Below, piece after piece: positions 1 through 8,848 of a DNA stretch of 64,000 bases (positions are counted from its first letter, which is position 1; each line of letters opens with the position of its first letter). The notes under the pieces were generated by a model. That model did not search any database, was not told the DNA's origin, and saw nothing but the letters and a program-made list of their open reading frames with translations. This stretch comes from Thauera aromatica K172. Lineage in GTDB: Bacteria; Pseudomonadota; Gammaproteobacteria; Burkholderiales; Rhodocyclaceae. Where the stretch lies: positions 62,001 to 126,000 of the forward strand of contig NZ_CP028339.1 of the NCBI RefSeq assembly GCF_003030465.1. Direction: 5' to 3'. The position numbers and the translations under genes are program-made.

Positions 1-115
1 TCGTTTCGGCCATGTCCTCGATGAGTCGGCGGAGGTCGTCGTCGATCTGCGCCACCGGTTTGGCGACGGTGTGCAGGCGGGGATCGGGGTAGCGGAGAAT
101 GGGAAGGAGAGCCAT
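1..115 (-). CDS. def: Peptide deformylase, N-terminal part (runs off the window)
   Basis: The first 115 bases read on the minus strand give [20 protein letters not shown] followed by [18 protein letters not shown]. This is the classic N-terminus of peptide deformylase, the metalloenzyme that removes the formyl group from the initiator methionine of new proteins. Only about 38 codons are present; the catalytic GxGxAAxQ, EGCLS and HExxH motifs lie outside the window. The start is the ATG at 113-115. It is divergent from the LysM gene, a common arrangement in betaproteobacteria, where fmt usually follows def. Confidence 0.9.
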   Translation of the reverse strand, partial: MALLPILRYPDPRLHTVAKPVAQIDDDLRRLIEDMAET

Positions 116-323
116 GAATGCCTTGCCGGGTTGAACCATTGCGTGCAGAATTTCCCGCGCTCCCGCATGCATGCGCATGTAATGGGAGCGGGGTGGGAGG
201 TAGGTGGCATGTGCGCACGGCACGGGCGCGACCCAGCCCGCACCGCGCTGCCGTTTCGACCCCGACGGGCGGGCGGCGTTCCGGAACGGTTCCGGCACAC
301 CCCCCTTCTACCGGAAGCGATCG

Positions 324-1370
324 ATGACCCGAATTATATTCCCTCTGCTGCTCGGCATCGCGACCCTGTTCAGCAGCGCAGCCCAGGCCCAGTCCGGCGT
401 GCGCCTCGCCGATAACGCCCCCGACAGCTACACCGTGGTCGCGGGCGATACCTTGTGGGGCATCTCCGGCCGCTTCCTGCAGCAGCCCTGGCGCTGGCCC
501 GAAGTCTGGCGCCTGAACCGCGACCAGATCCGCAATCCCCACCTGATCTACCCTGGGCAGGTGATCCTGCTCGACCGCAGCGGCCCCTGGCTGTCGATCG
601 GCCGCCGCATCGACGGCAGCGGCGCGGTCCGGCTGCAACCGCAGGTCTACAGCGAAGCCCTCGACGCCGCGGTGCCGAGCATTCCGTTGCAGATCATCGA
701 ACCTTTCCTCAGCCGCCCGCTGGTGGTCGATGGGCCGCGCCTGGAAGGCTCGGCGACGATCGTTGCCACCGAGACCAGCCGGGTGCTGACCGGCTCGGGC
801 GACACCGTCTTCGCCAAGGACGTCGGCGACGGCGCCGACGTCTGGCACATCTACCGTCCCGCGCGGCCCCTCGAAGACCCGCTGACGCGCGAGACCATCG
901 CCTGGGAAGCGGCCTACCTCGGCACCGCCCGTGTCACTGAACGCGGCACTGAGCGCGGCACTCCGGCAACGCTCGAAATCGTCTCCGCGGTCGAGGAAAT
1001 CGGCGTCGGCGACCTGATGCTGCCGAGCGAGCGCCCGGCGGTGTTCTCCTACGTCCCGCACGCACCGGTACAGGCGCTCGAAGGCCGGATCATCTCGATC
1101 CATCGCGGCGTCAGCGAAACCGGCCGCCTCAACGTCGTCGCCCTCAACCTCGGCGAGCGCGACGGCATCGAGCGCGGCCATGTGCTGGCGCTGTTCCGCA
1201 ACCGCGGCAGCGCCGAATTCAACGGCGAACACGGCAAGGAAAGCTTCACCCTGCCGGAAAAACGCTACGGCACGGCGTTCGTGTTCCGCGTCTTCGAGCG
1301 CGTCGCCTACGCCCTGGTGATGGACGCCGACGGCCACGTCACCCTCGCCGACGCCGTGCGCAGGCCCTGA
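324..1370 (+). CDS. Secreted LysM-domain protein
   Basis: A 348-residue protein with a signal peptide (hydrophobic stretch at residues 4-20, likely cleavage after AQA near residue 23). One LysM domain follows at about 36-84 (YTVVAGDTLWGIS at its start, YPGQVILLD at its end). LysM binds the glycan backbone of peptidoglycan, so the protein probably sits at the cell wall in the periplasm. The remaining ~260 residues have no motif I recognise. The ATG at 324 was preferred to an upstream in-frame ATG at 204 because it starts directly at the signal peptide. It lies immediately upstream of dprA and is divergent from def; a LysM protein in this position is common in betaproteobacteria. The exact function is unknown. 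Confidence 0.85.
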   Translation: MTRIIFPLLLGIATLFSSAAQAQSGVRLADNAPDSYTVVAGDTLWGISGRFLQQPWRWPEVWRLNRDQIRNPHLIYPGQVILLDRSGPWLSIGRRIDGSGAVRLQPQVYSEALDAAVPSIPLQIIEPFLSRPLVVDGPRLEGSATIVATETSRVLTGSGDTVFAKDVGDGADVWHIYRPARPLEDPLTRETIAWEAAYLGTARVTERGTERGTPATLEIVSAVEEIGVGDLMLPSERPAVFSYVPHAPVQALEGRIISIHRGVSETGRLNVVALNLGERDGIERGHVLALFRNRGSAEFNGEHGKESFTLPEKRYGTAFVFRVFERVAYALVMDADGHVTLADAVRRP

Positions 1371-1389
1371 GCGCCCCCGGCAGCGCAGC

Positions 1390-2556
1390 GTGGCAACCGA
1401 CACCGACGATCTCGCCCACTGGCTGCGCCTGAGCGCGGTGCCCGGCCTGGGCGCCGCCCACCAGCGCAGCCTGCTTGCCGCCTTCGGCCTGCCGCAGCAC
1501 ATCTTCGCCGCCAGCCGCAGCGCGCTCGCCGCGGTCGTCGGCAGCGAGGCGGCGGCGGCCGTGCTCGCCCCGCCACCGCTAGAGCGCATCGAGCAAGGCC
1601 TGGCCTGGGCCGCCGAAAGCGGCAATCGGCTGCTGACCCTGGCCGACGACGCTTATCCGCGCAGCCTGCTCGACATTGCCGATCCGCCGCTGCTGCTGTA
1701 CCTGAAAGGGCGGCCCGAACTGCTGCAGCGCCCGGCGCTCGCTCTCGTCGGCGCACGCTCGTCGACCGTGCAGGGCGATGCCAACGCCGAAGCCTTCGCC
1801 CGCGCCCTGGCCACCCAGGGTTTCGCCATCGTCAGCGGCCTGGCGCTGGGCATCGACGCCGCCGCCCACCGCGGCGCGCTCGCCGCCGGCGCGGAAGGCG
1901 GGGGCACGGTGGCGGTAATCGGGACCGGCATCGACCGCATCTATCCGGCGAAGAATGCCGCGCTGGCGCGCGAGATCGCGGCCGCCGGCGCGGTCATCAG
2001 CGAACTGCCGCTCGGCACTCCGCCCCTGCCGCACAACTTCCCGCGCCGCAATCGCCTGATCGCCGGACTCGCCCACGGCGTACTGGTGGTGGAAGCGGCG
2101 GTCAACAGCGGCTCGCTGATCACCGCCCGCCTGGCGACCGAAAGCGGGCGCGAAGTGTTCGCCATTCCCGGCTCGATCCACTCGCCGCTGGCGCGCGGTT
2201 GCCACCGCCTGATCCGCGAGGGCGCCAAGCTGGTGGAAACCGCCGAGGATGTGGTCGAGGAACTGCGCGGCCGCCTCGGCTGGGAAGCTCCGCCCCCTCC
2301 CGGCCGCCACCGCGGACGCCGCGTAGCCGGCGCCGGCACCCCGGAGTCGTCCTCCGCCGCCCCGGCGCAGGCCGCGCTCGTCCTCGATGACGACGCTGCA
2401 CGGGTGCTCCAGATCCTCGGCCACGACCCGGTGGACATCGATACCCTCGCCCAGCGCTGCGGCTTGACGGTCGATGCCCTCTACGCCATCCTGCTGCCGT
2501 TGGAGCTGGACGGGCGCCTCGCCCGCCTGCCCGGTGGCCGCCTGCAACGCACCTGA
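1390..2556 (+). CDS. dprA: DNA processing protein DprA
   Basis: A 388-residue DprA/Smf protein, which loads RecA onto incoming single-stranded DNA during natural transformation. An N-terminal SAM-like region (1-80) is followed by the Rossmann-like core, with ALVGARSST near residue 118, then IVSGLALGIDAAAHRGAL and a later segment beginning FPRRNRLIAGLA. A C-terminal winged-helix domain starts around residue 320 after a proline/alanine-rich linker. The start is a GTG at 1390, 19 bases after the LysM gene, so the two are probably co-transcribed; smg follows. Length and motifs are normal for the family. Confidence 0.95.
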   Translation: MATDTDDLAHWLRLSAVPGLGAAHQRSLLAAFGLPQHIFAASRSALAAVVGSEAAAAVLAPPPLERIEQGLAWAAESGNRLLTLADDAYPRSLLDIADPPLLLYLKGRPELLQRPALALVGARSSTVQGDANAEAFARALATQGFAIVSGLALGIDAAAHRGALAAGAEGGGTVAVIGTGIDRIYPAKNAALAREIAAAGAVISELPLGTPPLPHNFPRRNRLIAGLAHGVLVVEAAVNSGSLITARLATESGREVFAIPGSIHSPLARGCHRLIREGAKLVETAEDVVEELRGRLGWEAPPPPGRHRGRRVAGAGTPESSSAAPAQAALVLDDDAARVLQILGHDPVDIDTLAQRCGLTVDALYAILLPLELDGRLARLPGGRLQRT

Positions 2557-2662
2557 AGCGGGCGCCGCCCGTCCCGAAACACCGCCTGCGCCACGGCCGA
2601 AGTCGTCGCGCAGGCGCGTTTGCCGCACGCGTCCCGCACCGCCGAATCCAGAAGAGGCCGTT

Positions 2663-3133
2663 TTGTTCGACATCCTTGTATACCTGTTCGAAAGCTACAT
2701 CCACGCCGACGCTTGCCCCGAATCCGAGCTATTGGCGCGCAAGCTGTCGGCGGCCGGTTTCGAGCAGGAAGAAATCTCGGAAGCGCTGGAGTGGCTCGCC
2801 GGCCTGCGCCGGGTGGCGCGCGAGGTCCATCCGGGGTGCGCACCGAGCGCCGGCTCGGTGCGCATCTACACCGAAGCGGAACAGACCCAGCTCGATGCCT
2901 CCTGCCGCGGCTTCCTCAGCCTGCTCGAAAGCGCCGGCGTGCTCGGTGCCGCTCACCGCGAACTGATCATCGAACGGGCGATGGCCTTGCACGACTTCAC
3001 CATCACCCTGAATCGCCTGAAAGTGATCGTCCTGATGGTGCTGTGGCAGCAGGAAGAACCGATCGACACCCTGATGGTGGACGAACTGCTGACCGAGGAA
3101 GACGACTGGGACTACGAACCGGTCGTGCATTGA
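2663..3133 (+). CDS. smg: Smg family protein
   Basis: A 156-residue small acidic protein of the Smg (DUF494) family, beginning LFDILVYLFESYIHADACPE. E. coli Smg has nearly the same length and follows dprA in the same way. The biochemical role is not established. The TTG at 2663 was chosen over far-upstream in-frame starts because it gives the conserved family N-terminus and has a purine-rich ribosome binding site (agaagagg) about six bases ahead. The C-terminus is rich in Asp and Glu (LLTEEDDWDYEP). Confidence 0.9.
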   Translation: MFDILVYLFESYIHADACPESELLARKLSAAGFEQEEISEALEWLAGLRRVAREVHPGCAPSAGSVRIYTEAEQTQLDASCRGFLSLLESAGVLGAAHRELIIERAMALHDFTITLNRLKVIVLMVLWQQEEPIDTLMVDELLTEEDDWDYEPVVH

Positions 3134-3238
3134 GCGCATCCCCCGGGCGGCTTGCATGCGCGAGCGTGCTGTCCTTATCATCGGCCGCTTCCTGAACCCT
3201 GCGCCTAGCGGCGCTCAGCCCCCCCTTCCTGCCAAAGC

Positions 3239-5836
3239 ATGAGCAAGCAACTGATCATCGCGGAAAAGCCCTCCGTCGCACAGGACATCGCCCGTGCGCT
3301 GGGCGGCTTCACCAAGGAGAAGGACTACTACGAGTCCGACGACTACGTGCTGTCGTCGGCCGTTGGTCACCTTCTCGAGCTTGCCGTGCCCGAGGAATTC
3401 GAGGTCAAGCGCGGCAAATGGACTTTCGCCCACCTGCCGGTGATTCCGCCCCACTTCGCGGTGAGGCCGATCGAGAAGACCGAGGACCGCTTGAAGCTGC
3501 TCACCCGGCTGATCAAGAGGAAGGACGTCACCGGCCTGATCAATGCCTGTGACGCGGGCCGCGAGGGCGAGCTGATCTTCAACTTCATCGCCCAGCACGC
3601 CGGCACCAAGAAGCCGATGCAGCGCCTGTGGCTGCAGTCGATGACCGCGCAAGCGATCCGCGACGGCTTCGCCCACCTGCGCGCCGCGCAGGACGTCGAG
3701 GGCCTGCGCAACGCCGCGATCTGCCGCGCCGAGTCCGACTGGCTGATCGGCATCAACGGCACCCGGGCGATGACCGCGTTCAACTCCAAGACCGGCGGCT
3801 TCCACCTCACCACGGTGGGCCGCGTGCAGACGCCGACGCTGGCGATGGTGGTGGAGCGCGAGGACAAGATCCGCAAGTTCCAGTCGCGCGACTACTGGGA
3901 GCTCGAGGCGCGCTTCGGCTGTGCGGCCGGTGAGTACCCCGGACGCTGGTTCGACGAGAAGTTCAAGCGCCCCGAAGGCGACGAGCACGCCACCGCCTTC
4001 CGCCTGTGGGAGCAGGCCCGGGCCGAGGCCATCCGCGCCAAATGCGCGGGCAAGCCGGGCGTGGTGACCGAGGAGGCCAAGCCCTCCACCCAGCTGTCGC
4101 CGCTGCTGTTCGACCTCACCAGCCTGCAGCGCGAGGCCAACGGCCGCTTCGGCTTCTCCGCCCGCGTCACCCTGCAGCTCGCCCAGGCGCTGTACGAGAA
4201 GCACAAGGTGCTGACCTACCCGCGGACCGACGCCCGCGCCCTGCCCGAGGACTACCTCGCCACGGTGAGCGAGGTGCTGCGCACCCTCCCCGACCAGTAC
4301 GCGCCCTTCGCCGGCGAGATCGCCAAGCAGGGCTGGGTGAAGCCGAACAAGCGCATCTTCAACAACGCCAAGATCTCCGACCACTTCGCCATCATCCCCA
4401 CCGGGGCGCTGCCGAAGAACCTGTCGGAGGCCGAGCACAAGATCTACGACCTCGTCACCAAGCGCTTCCTCGCCGTGTTCTACCCCGCGGCCGAGTACCA
4501 GATCACCACCCGCATCACCCGCGTCGAAGGCGAGGCCTTCAAGACCGAGGGCAAGGTGCTGGTCAATCCGGGCTGGCTCGCGGTGTATGGCAAGGAAGCC
4601 GCCAGCGACGACAAGGACGGAAAACCCGGGGACGGCAAGGACGGCGGCGGCCCGCAGCTGGTGGCGGTGAAGCAGGGCGAGACCGTGGCCACCGAGGACA
4701 TCGTGGTCAAATCGCTGCAGACCAAGCCGCCGGCGCGCTTCAACGAAGCCACCCTGCTTTCCGCGATGGAAGGCGCGGGCAAGATGGTCGACGACGAGGA
4801 GCTGCGCGCGGCGATGGCCGAGCGCGGCCTCGGCACCCCGGCGACGCGGGCGCAGATCATCGAAGGCCTGATCGGCGAGCAGTACATCCACCGCGAAGGC
4901 CGCGAGCTGATCCCGAGCGCGAAGGCGTTCTCGCTGATCACGCTGCTGAAGGGGCTGGGGGTCACCGCGCTGACTTCGCCGGAACTGACCGGCGGCTGGG
5001 AATACAAGCTGGCGCAGATGGAGCATGGCAAGCTCAGCCGCGAAGCCTTCATGAACGAGATCGCCGAAATGACGCGCGAAGTCGTCGAGCGCGCCAAGCG
5101 CTACGAGTCCGACACCGTGCCGGGCGAGTTCGTCACCCTGCAGACGCCGTGCCCGAAGTGCGGCGGCACGGTGAAGGAGAACTACAAGAAGTTCGCCTGC
5201 CAGGCCTGCGACTGGAGTACGTGGAAAATCGTCGCCGGGCGCCAGTTCGAGTACGACGAGATCGAGACCCTGCTGCGCGCGGGCAAGGTCGGCCCGCTGC
5301 TCGGCTTCCGCAACAAGATGGGGCGCCTGTTCAACGCCGACATCGTGTTGAACGAGGACAAGCAGCCCACCTTCGACTTCGGCCAGCCGAAGGAAGGCGA
5401 GGAAGCCGAGGCGGTGGATTTCTCCGCACAGGCGCCGGTCGGCGTCTGCCCGAAGTGCGCCGGCCGCGTGTTCGAGCACGGCATGGCCTACGTCTGCGAA
5501 AAATCCGTGGGACCGGGCAAGAGTTGCGATTTCCGCTCCGGCAAAGTCATCCTCCAGCAGCCGATCGAACGCGAGCAGATGGCGAAACTCCTTGCCGAAG
5601 GCAAGACCGAGCTGCTCAAGGGCTTCGTCTCGGCGCGCACCCGGCGCAAGTTCTCCGCCTACCTGGTGCGTGGCAAGGACGGCAAGGTCGGCTTCGAGTT
5701 CGAAGCGAAGGCACCGAAAGCCGGCGCCAAGAGCGCTGCGGCGAAAGCCGGCGGCGATGCCGACGCTGCCGGCGACTCCCCCGCGCCCGCCAAGCCGGCC
5801 GCGCGCAAGCGCACCGCGGCGTCCAAGGCGGGCTGA
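3239..5836 (+). CDS. topB: DNA topoisomerase III
   Basis: An 865-residue type IA topoisomerase that decatenates and relaxes DNA through a single-strand break. The Toprim domain begins SKQLIIAEKPSVAQDIA and contains DAGREGELIF. The nucleophile is Tyr327 in VLTYPRTDAR, equivalent to Tyr328 of E. coli TopB. Two C-terminal zinc-ribbon-like segments are visible: CPKCGG with CQACDW near residues 638-660, and CPKCAGRV with a later CDF near 740-770. The tail is a low-complexity Ala/Lys stretch. The dprA-smg-topB order is typical of betaproteobacteria. It converges on the decarboxylase gene downstream. Confidence 0.95.
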   Translation: MSKQLIIAEKPSVAQDIARALGGFTKEKDYYESDDYVLSSAVGHLLELAVPEEFEVKRGKWTFAHLPVIPPHFAVRPIEKTEDRLKLLTRLIKRKDVTGLINACDAGREGELIFNFIAQHAGTKKPMQRLWLQSMTAQAIRDGFAHLRAAQDVEGLRNAAICRAESDWLIGINGTRAMTAFNSKTGGFHLTTVGRVQTPTLAMVVEREDKIRKFQSRDYWELEARFGCAAGEYPGRWFDEKFKRPEGDEHATAFRLWEQARAEAIRAKCAGKPGVVTEEAKPSTQLSPLLFDLTSLQREANGRFGFSARVTLQLAQALYEKHKVLTYPRTDARALPEDYLATVSEVLRTLPDQYAPFAGEIAKQGWVKPNKRIFNNAKISDHFAIIPTGALPKNLSEAEHKIYDLVTKRFLAVFYPAAEYQITTRITRVEGEAFKTEGKVLVNPGWLAVYGKEAASDDKDGKPGDGKDGGGPQLVAVKQGETVATEDIVVKSLQTKPPARFNEATLLSAMEGAGKMVDDEELRAAMAERGLGTPATRAQIIEGLIGEQYIHREGRELIPSAKAFSLITLLKGLGVTALTSPELTGGWEYKLAQMEHGKLSREAFMNEIAEMTREVVERAKRYESDTVPGEFVTLQTPCPKCGGTVKENYKKFACQACDWSTWKIVAGRQFEYDEIETLLRAGKVGPLLGFRNKMGRLFNADIVLNEDKQPTFDFGQPKEGEEAEAVDFSAQAPVGVCPKCAGRVFEHGMAYVCEKSVGPGKSCDFRSGKVILQQPIEREQMAKLLAEGKTELLKGFVSARTRRKFSAYLVRGKDGKVGFEFEAKAPKAGAKSAAAKAGGDADAAGDSPAPAKPAARKRTAASKAG

Positions 5837-5876
5837 AACCGCCCCCGCCTTTCCGGAACGCGCGCCCGCTCCACCA

Positions 5877-5894
5877 GGCGGGGCAGGCCCCGCC
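5877..5894. terminator. GC-rich hairpin between convergent topB and ipdC
   Basis: A perfect 7-bp stem (GGCGGGG / CCCCGCC) with a 4-base loop sits between the stop codons of topB and the decarboxylase gene. No T-run follows on either strand, so it is a candidate bidirectional attenuation structure rather than a clear intrinsic terminator. Confidence 0.35.
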
Positions 5895-5906
5895 GGGCAC
5901 ACCGCT

Positions 5907-7535
5907 TCAGTCCGGCTTGGCCACGGTCAGGCGCTTGACGCTGTTGACGAAGCGCGACAGCGTCTCCGACAGCACCCCGCGCGGAATCATCACTTCGATC
6001 AGCTGGAAGCGGCCGCGGGTGGCGAACGCGGCGTCGAGCGCGGCTTTCAGCTGGGCGCGGGTATGGACGCGCACACCGTCGCCGCCGAGGCCGGCCGCCA
6101 TCTGCGCGAAGCCCCAGTCGCCGAGGTCGTTGAAAGCCGATTCGGGCTGGAACGTGCGCAGCATCTCCCAGCTCGCGTTGTTGAACAGCAGCACGATCGG
6201 GTCCCAGCCATAGCGCCGGCAGTTGCCCAGCTCCATGCCGGTCATCTGGAAGGCGCCGTCGCCGACCAGGATCAGCGGACGCTGACCGGTGGCGACCTGC
6301 ACGCCGAAGCCGGCGGGCACGCCGTAGCCCATCGTGGCGTAGTAGCCGGGCGCGACCAGGGCGGTGTTCTCGATGTCCATCGCGGTGAACAGGCAGTCGC
6401 CGACGTCGGCCGCGATCGGCAGCTTGCCGTGCGTGGCCATCAGGTCGTTGACCGCGGTGGCGATGTCGGACGGCGAGACCGCGGCGTCGTCGGCGACCAG
6501 GCCGCGCGGAAACACCTGGCGCTGGCCGCCGACCGCGGCGCCGCGCGCCGGGACCCGGGCGAGGAGGCCATCGACCAGGGCGCCGAGGGGAATCGCAGGA
6601 TAGGTGTGATAGCTCATCGTCACCCGCCCATCGAAGGCATGGATCGTCTTGCGCAGGTCGATGTGCTTTTCCGACACGGCGAAGTTGGTGTCGCACACGA
6701 TCACCCCGAGCAGGAACAGACCGTCGGAATCCTCCACCAGGCGGGTCACTTCGGGCAGGCCGGCGCGGCCCATGTAGGTGCCCATCAGCGGCGCATCCTG
6801 CTCCGCGAGCAGGCCGCGGCTCATGAAGCTGGTGACCACCGGCAGGCCGAGGCGGCGCGACAGTTCGGCGACCTTGTCCTCGAGGCCGAAGCGGCGCACT
6901 TCGATGCCCGCCATCAGCACCGGCGCGCGGGCGCGGCCGAGGCGCGCGAGGATCTCGTCGACGCAGGTGGCCAGGGCCTCGGCATCGACCGCCGGCGGTG
7001 CTTCGGCGGCTACCGGCGCGCACGGCACCGCGACCATGTCGCGCGGAATCTCGATGTACACCGGCTGCGAGTTGCGCCGGGCGCTGGCGAGCACGCGGGC
7101 GATGTCGGCCGGCGCGCGCGCGGCATCGTCGAGGCGCACCTGGTCGCAGGTGATCTCGCGGAAAATCTGGAATTGCGAATCCAGCGTCTTGGCCTGGTGG
7201 TGGAGCAGCAGGCCGGAACGCGACTCGCCCTTGCCCGGGCCGCCGGAGAGCACCACCAGCGGGGATTTTTCGGCGTAGGCGGCGGCCACCGCATTGACCA
7301 TGTTGAGCGCGCCGGCGCCGTAAGTGACCGCCGCCACCCCCAGCCCGCCGCCGACGCGCGCCGCGGCGTCGGCGGCGAAACCGACCGCGGGCTCGTGCGA
7401 TAGGGTGTACAGCGGCAGGATCCGCGATTCCTCGATGATGCGGAAGTACGGCAGGGCGAAGTCGCCGGGAATGCCGAAGATCTGGCGGGCGCCATGCGAC
7501 TTCAGCGCATGGAGCAGGGATTCGGTCAGGTTCAT
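5907..7535 (-). CDS. ipdC: Phenylpyruvate / indole-3-pyruvate decarboxylase (ThDP enzyme)
   Basis: A 542-residue thiamine-diphosphate decarboxylase that closely resembles, by recall, the Azospirillum phenylpyruvate/indolepyruvate decarboxylase. Such enzymes convert phenylpyruvate to phenylacetaldehyde, or indolepyruvate to indoleacetaldehyde. The cofactor-activating Glu48 is in LSHEPAVGFAADAA. The HH pair is at 112-113, and the ThDP/Mg motif runs from GDG (425-427) to NN (452-453). The ATG at 7535 is preceded by a strong GGAGGAG. An Lrp-type gene is divergent from it, 116 bases away, and probably regulates it. The likely role is phenylalanine degradation via phenylacetaldehyde, which fits the phenylacetyl-CoA genes at 51-57 kb; auxin synthesis is the alternative. 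Substrate preference cannot be read from the sequence. Confidence 0.85.
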   Translation of the reverse strand: MNLTESLLHALKSHGARQIFGIPGDFALPYFRIIEESRILPLYTLSHEPAVGFAADAAARVGGGLGVAAVTYGAGALNMVNAVAAAYAEKSPLVVLSGGPGKGESRSGLLLHHQAKTLDSQFQIFREITCDQVRLDDAARAPADIARVLASARRNSQPVYIEIPRDMVAVPCAPVAAEAPPAVDAEALATCVDEILARLGRARAPVLMAGIEVRRFGLEDKVAELSRRLGLPVVTSFMSRGLLAEQDAPLMGTYMGRAGLPEVTRLVEDSDGLFLLGVIVCDTNFAVSEKHIDLRKTIHAFDGRVTMSYHTYPAIPLGALVDGLLARVPARGAAVGGQRQVFPRGLVADDAAVSPSDIATAVNDLMATHGKLPIAADVGDCLFTAMDIENTALVAPGYYATMGYGVPAGFGVQVATGQRPLILVGDGAFQMTGMELGNCRRYGWDPIVLLFNNASWEMLRTFQPESAFNDLGDWGFAQMAAGLGGDGVRVHTRAQLKAALDAAFATRGRFQLIEVMIPRGVLSETLSRFVNSVKRLTVAKPD

Positions 7536-7620
7536 GCTGGTCTCCTCCGGAATGGTCGGAAAATTATGCTGCGCATGCCCTGCACGATGTGCGCTTTTTA
7601 GCGCCTTGAAGTGCGATGAT

Positions 7621-7637
7621 ATGCACGTTTCGTGCAT
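7621..7637. promoter_or_regulatory. Lrp-type operator (perfect inverted repeat)
   Basis: ATGCACG-TTT-CGTGCAT is a perfect 7-3-7 palindrome in the gap between the divergent decarboxylase and Lrp genes, 14 bases before the regulator's start codon. Size and position fit an autoregulatory Lrp/AsnC binding site. The same core (TGCAYG-TTT-CGTGCA) recurs at 50157-50175 in front of the second Lrp gene. Confidence 0.6.
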
Positions 7638-7651
7638 TGAGACGGTGAAGA

Positions 7652-8173
7652 ATGAACGCCATCACGGTCGACCGCCACGACCTCGCCCTCCTCGACGCGC
7701 TCCAGCGCAGCGGCGACGCCACCAACGCCGTGCTCGGAGAACAGGTGCACCTGTCGGCCTCGCAGGTCAGCCGCCGGCTGCAGCGCCTGCAGGACGCCGG
7801 TCTCATCGCCGGCTATGCGGCGCTGCTCGATCCGGCCGCGCTCGGCCTCGGCGTCACCGCCTTCGCCCACGTCACCCTCGAACGCCATGGCGCCCAGCGT
7901 CCCGACGCCTTCGAAAGCGGCGTCGCTGCGCTCCCCGAAGTGCTCGAATGCTTTTCGGTGAGCGGCAGCGCCGACTACGTGCTGCGCATCGTCGCCCCCG
8001 ATCTGGCCGCCTTTTCCGAGCTGATGATGAAGCACCTGCTGCGCCTGCCCGGCGTCGCCAACATCAAGACCGACATCGCCCTGCACAAGATCAAGCAGAC
8101 CCACGTCCTGCCGCTGGAACACATCGCCCGCCCGCCGCGGCCCGCTTCCCGCCTGCGCTATGCCGGCGGATGA
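7652..8173 (+). CDS. Lrp/AsnC family transcriptional regulator
   Basis: A 173-residue regulator. The N-terminal winged-helix DNA-binding domain begins DRHDLALLDALQRSGDATN and includes LSASQVSRRLQRLQDAGLI. The C-terminal RAM ligand-binding domain contains LPEVLECFSVSGSADYVLRI and PGVANIKTDIALHKIK. The start is the ATG at 7652 after a ggtgaag ribosome binding site. It is divergent from the phenylpyruvate decarboxylase gene and probably controls it in response to an aromatic amino acid; this is inferred from position. A perfect palindrome lies in the shared promoter region. Confidence 0.9.
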   Translation: MNAITVDRHDLALLDALQRSGDATNAVLGEQVHLSASQVSRRLQRLQDAGLIAGYAALLDPAALGLGVTAFAHVTLERHGAQRPDAFESGVAALPEVLECFSVSGSADYVLRIVAPDLAAFSELMMKHLLRLPGVANIKTDIALHKIKQTHVLPLEHIARPPRPASRLRYAGG

Positions 8174-8188
8174 GGCGGCGCACCAATG

Positions 8189-8214
8189 CGAAACGGGCCT
8201 TGCGGCCCGTTTCG
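8189..8214. terminator. Bidirectional terminator hairpin between lrp and dps
   Basis: An 11-bp perfect stem (CGAAACGGGCC / GGCCCGTTTCG) with a TTGC loop lies between the convergent Lrp and dps genes. The AAA/TTT inside the stem gives short U tracts in both directions. Confidence 0.6.
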
Positions 8215-8239
8215 TGCTTCGCAATGGAGGATTCCCGCC

Positions 8240-8710
8240 TCAGCCTTCGAGCAGGCTGCGCAGCATCCAGGCGTTCTTCTCGTGCACCTGCATGCGCTGG
8301 GTCAGCAGGTCGAGGGTCGGCTCGTCGGCGGCCTTGTCCGCGACCGGGGCGATGCTGCGCGCGGTCTTGATCACCGCTTCCTGGCCGCGGACGAGCTGGC
8401 GGATCATGTCCTGCGCGTTGGGCACGCCTTCGGGTTCGGCCAGGCTGGTGAGCTTCTCGAAGGCCTGGTAAGTGCCCGGCGCCGGGCAGCCGAGGGCACG
8501 GATGCGCTCGGCGATCAGATCCACCGCCAGCGCGAGCTCGGTGTACTGCTGCTCGAACATCAGGTGCAGGGTGTTGAACATCGGCCCGGTGACGTTCCAG
8601 TGGAAGTTGTGCGTCATCAGGTACAAGGTGTAGCTGTCGGCGAGCAGGCGGGACAGCCCGTCGGCGATCTGGATGCGGTCCTGTTCGTTGATGCCGATGT
8701 CGATTTTCAT
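8240..8710 (-). CDS. dps: Dps family ferritin-like DNA-protection protein
   Basis: A 156-residue Dps/ferritin-fold protein that stores iron and protects DNA from peroxide. The first long helix carries [20 protein letters not shown] (His37 and His49) and the second [22 protein letters not shown] (Asp64, Glu68), matching the intersubunit ferroxidase site of Dps. The ATG at 8710 gives the family N-terminus [12 protein letters not shown] and has a GGAGAA site. It lies 138 bases downstream of oxyR on the same strand, which suggests peroxide-responsive control, with a strong palindrome in the gap. Confidence 0.9.
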   Translation of the reverse strand: MKIDIGINEQDRIQIADGLSRLLADSYTLYLMTHNFHWNVTGPMFNTLHLMFEQQYTELALAVDLIAERIRALGCPAPGTYQAFEKLTSLAEPEGVPNAQDMIRQLVRGQEAVIKTARSIAPVADKAADEPTLDLLTQRMQVHEKNAWMLRSLLEG

Positions 8711-8790
8711 GTCGTTCTCCGTGCGCGGTGGTGAGGGGAATCGGAAGGAGCAGCGGGATAGCGCCAAGCTCATGCTTCGATGCTAAAGCA

Positions 8791-8810
8791 ATCGGATCGA
8801 TCGATCCAAT
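8791..8810. promoter_or_regulatory. Palindrome between oxyR and dps
   Basis: ATCGGATCGATCGATCCAAT is a near-perfect 20-bp palindrome about 80 bases upstream of the dps start. It may be a regulator binding site in the dps promoter. It does not match the four-tetrad OxyR pattern well, so the bound protein is unknown. Confidence 0.35.
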
Positions 8811-8848
8811 CGATGGAGAAAATCCCTTCGATCTACATGGACTATGGG

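Noticed and set aside
3215..5902. An 895-codon open frame antisense to topB
   Set aside because: It is a shadow of high-GC codon bias: repetitive Gly/Ala/Leu/Arg/His composition, no ribosome binding site, and it fully overlaps a clear topoisomerase gene.
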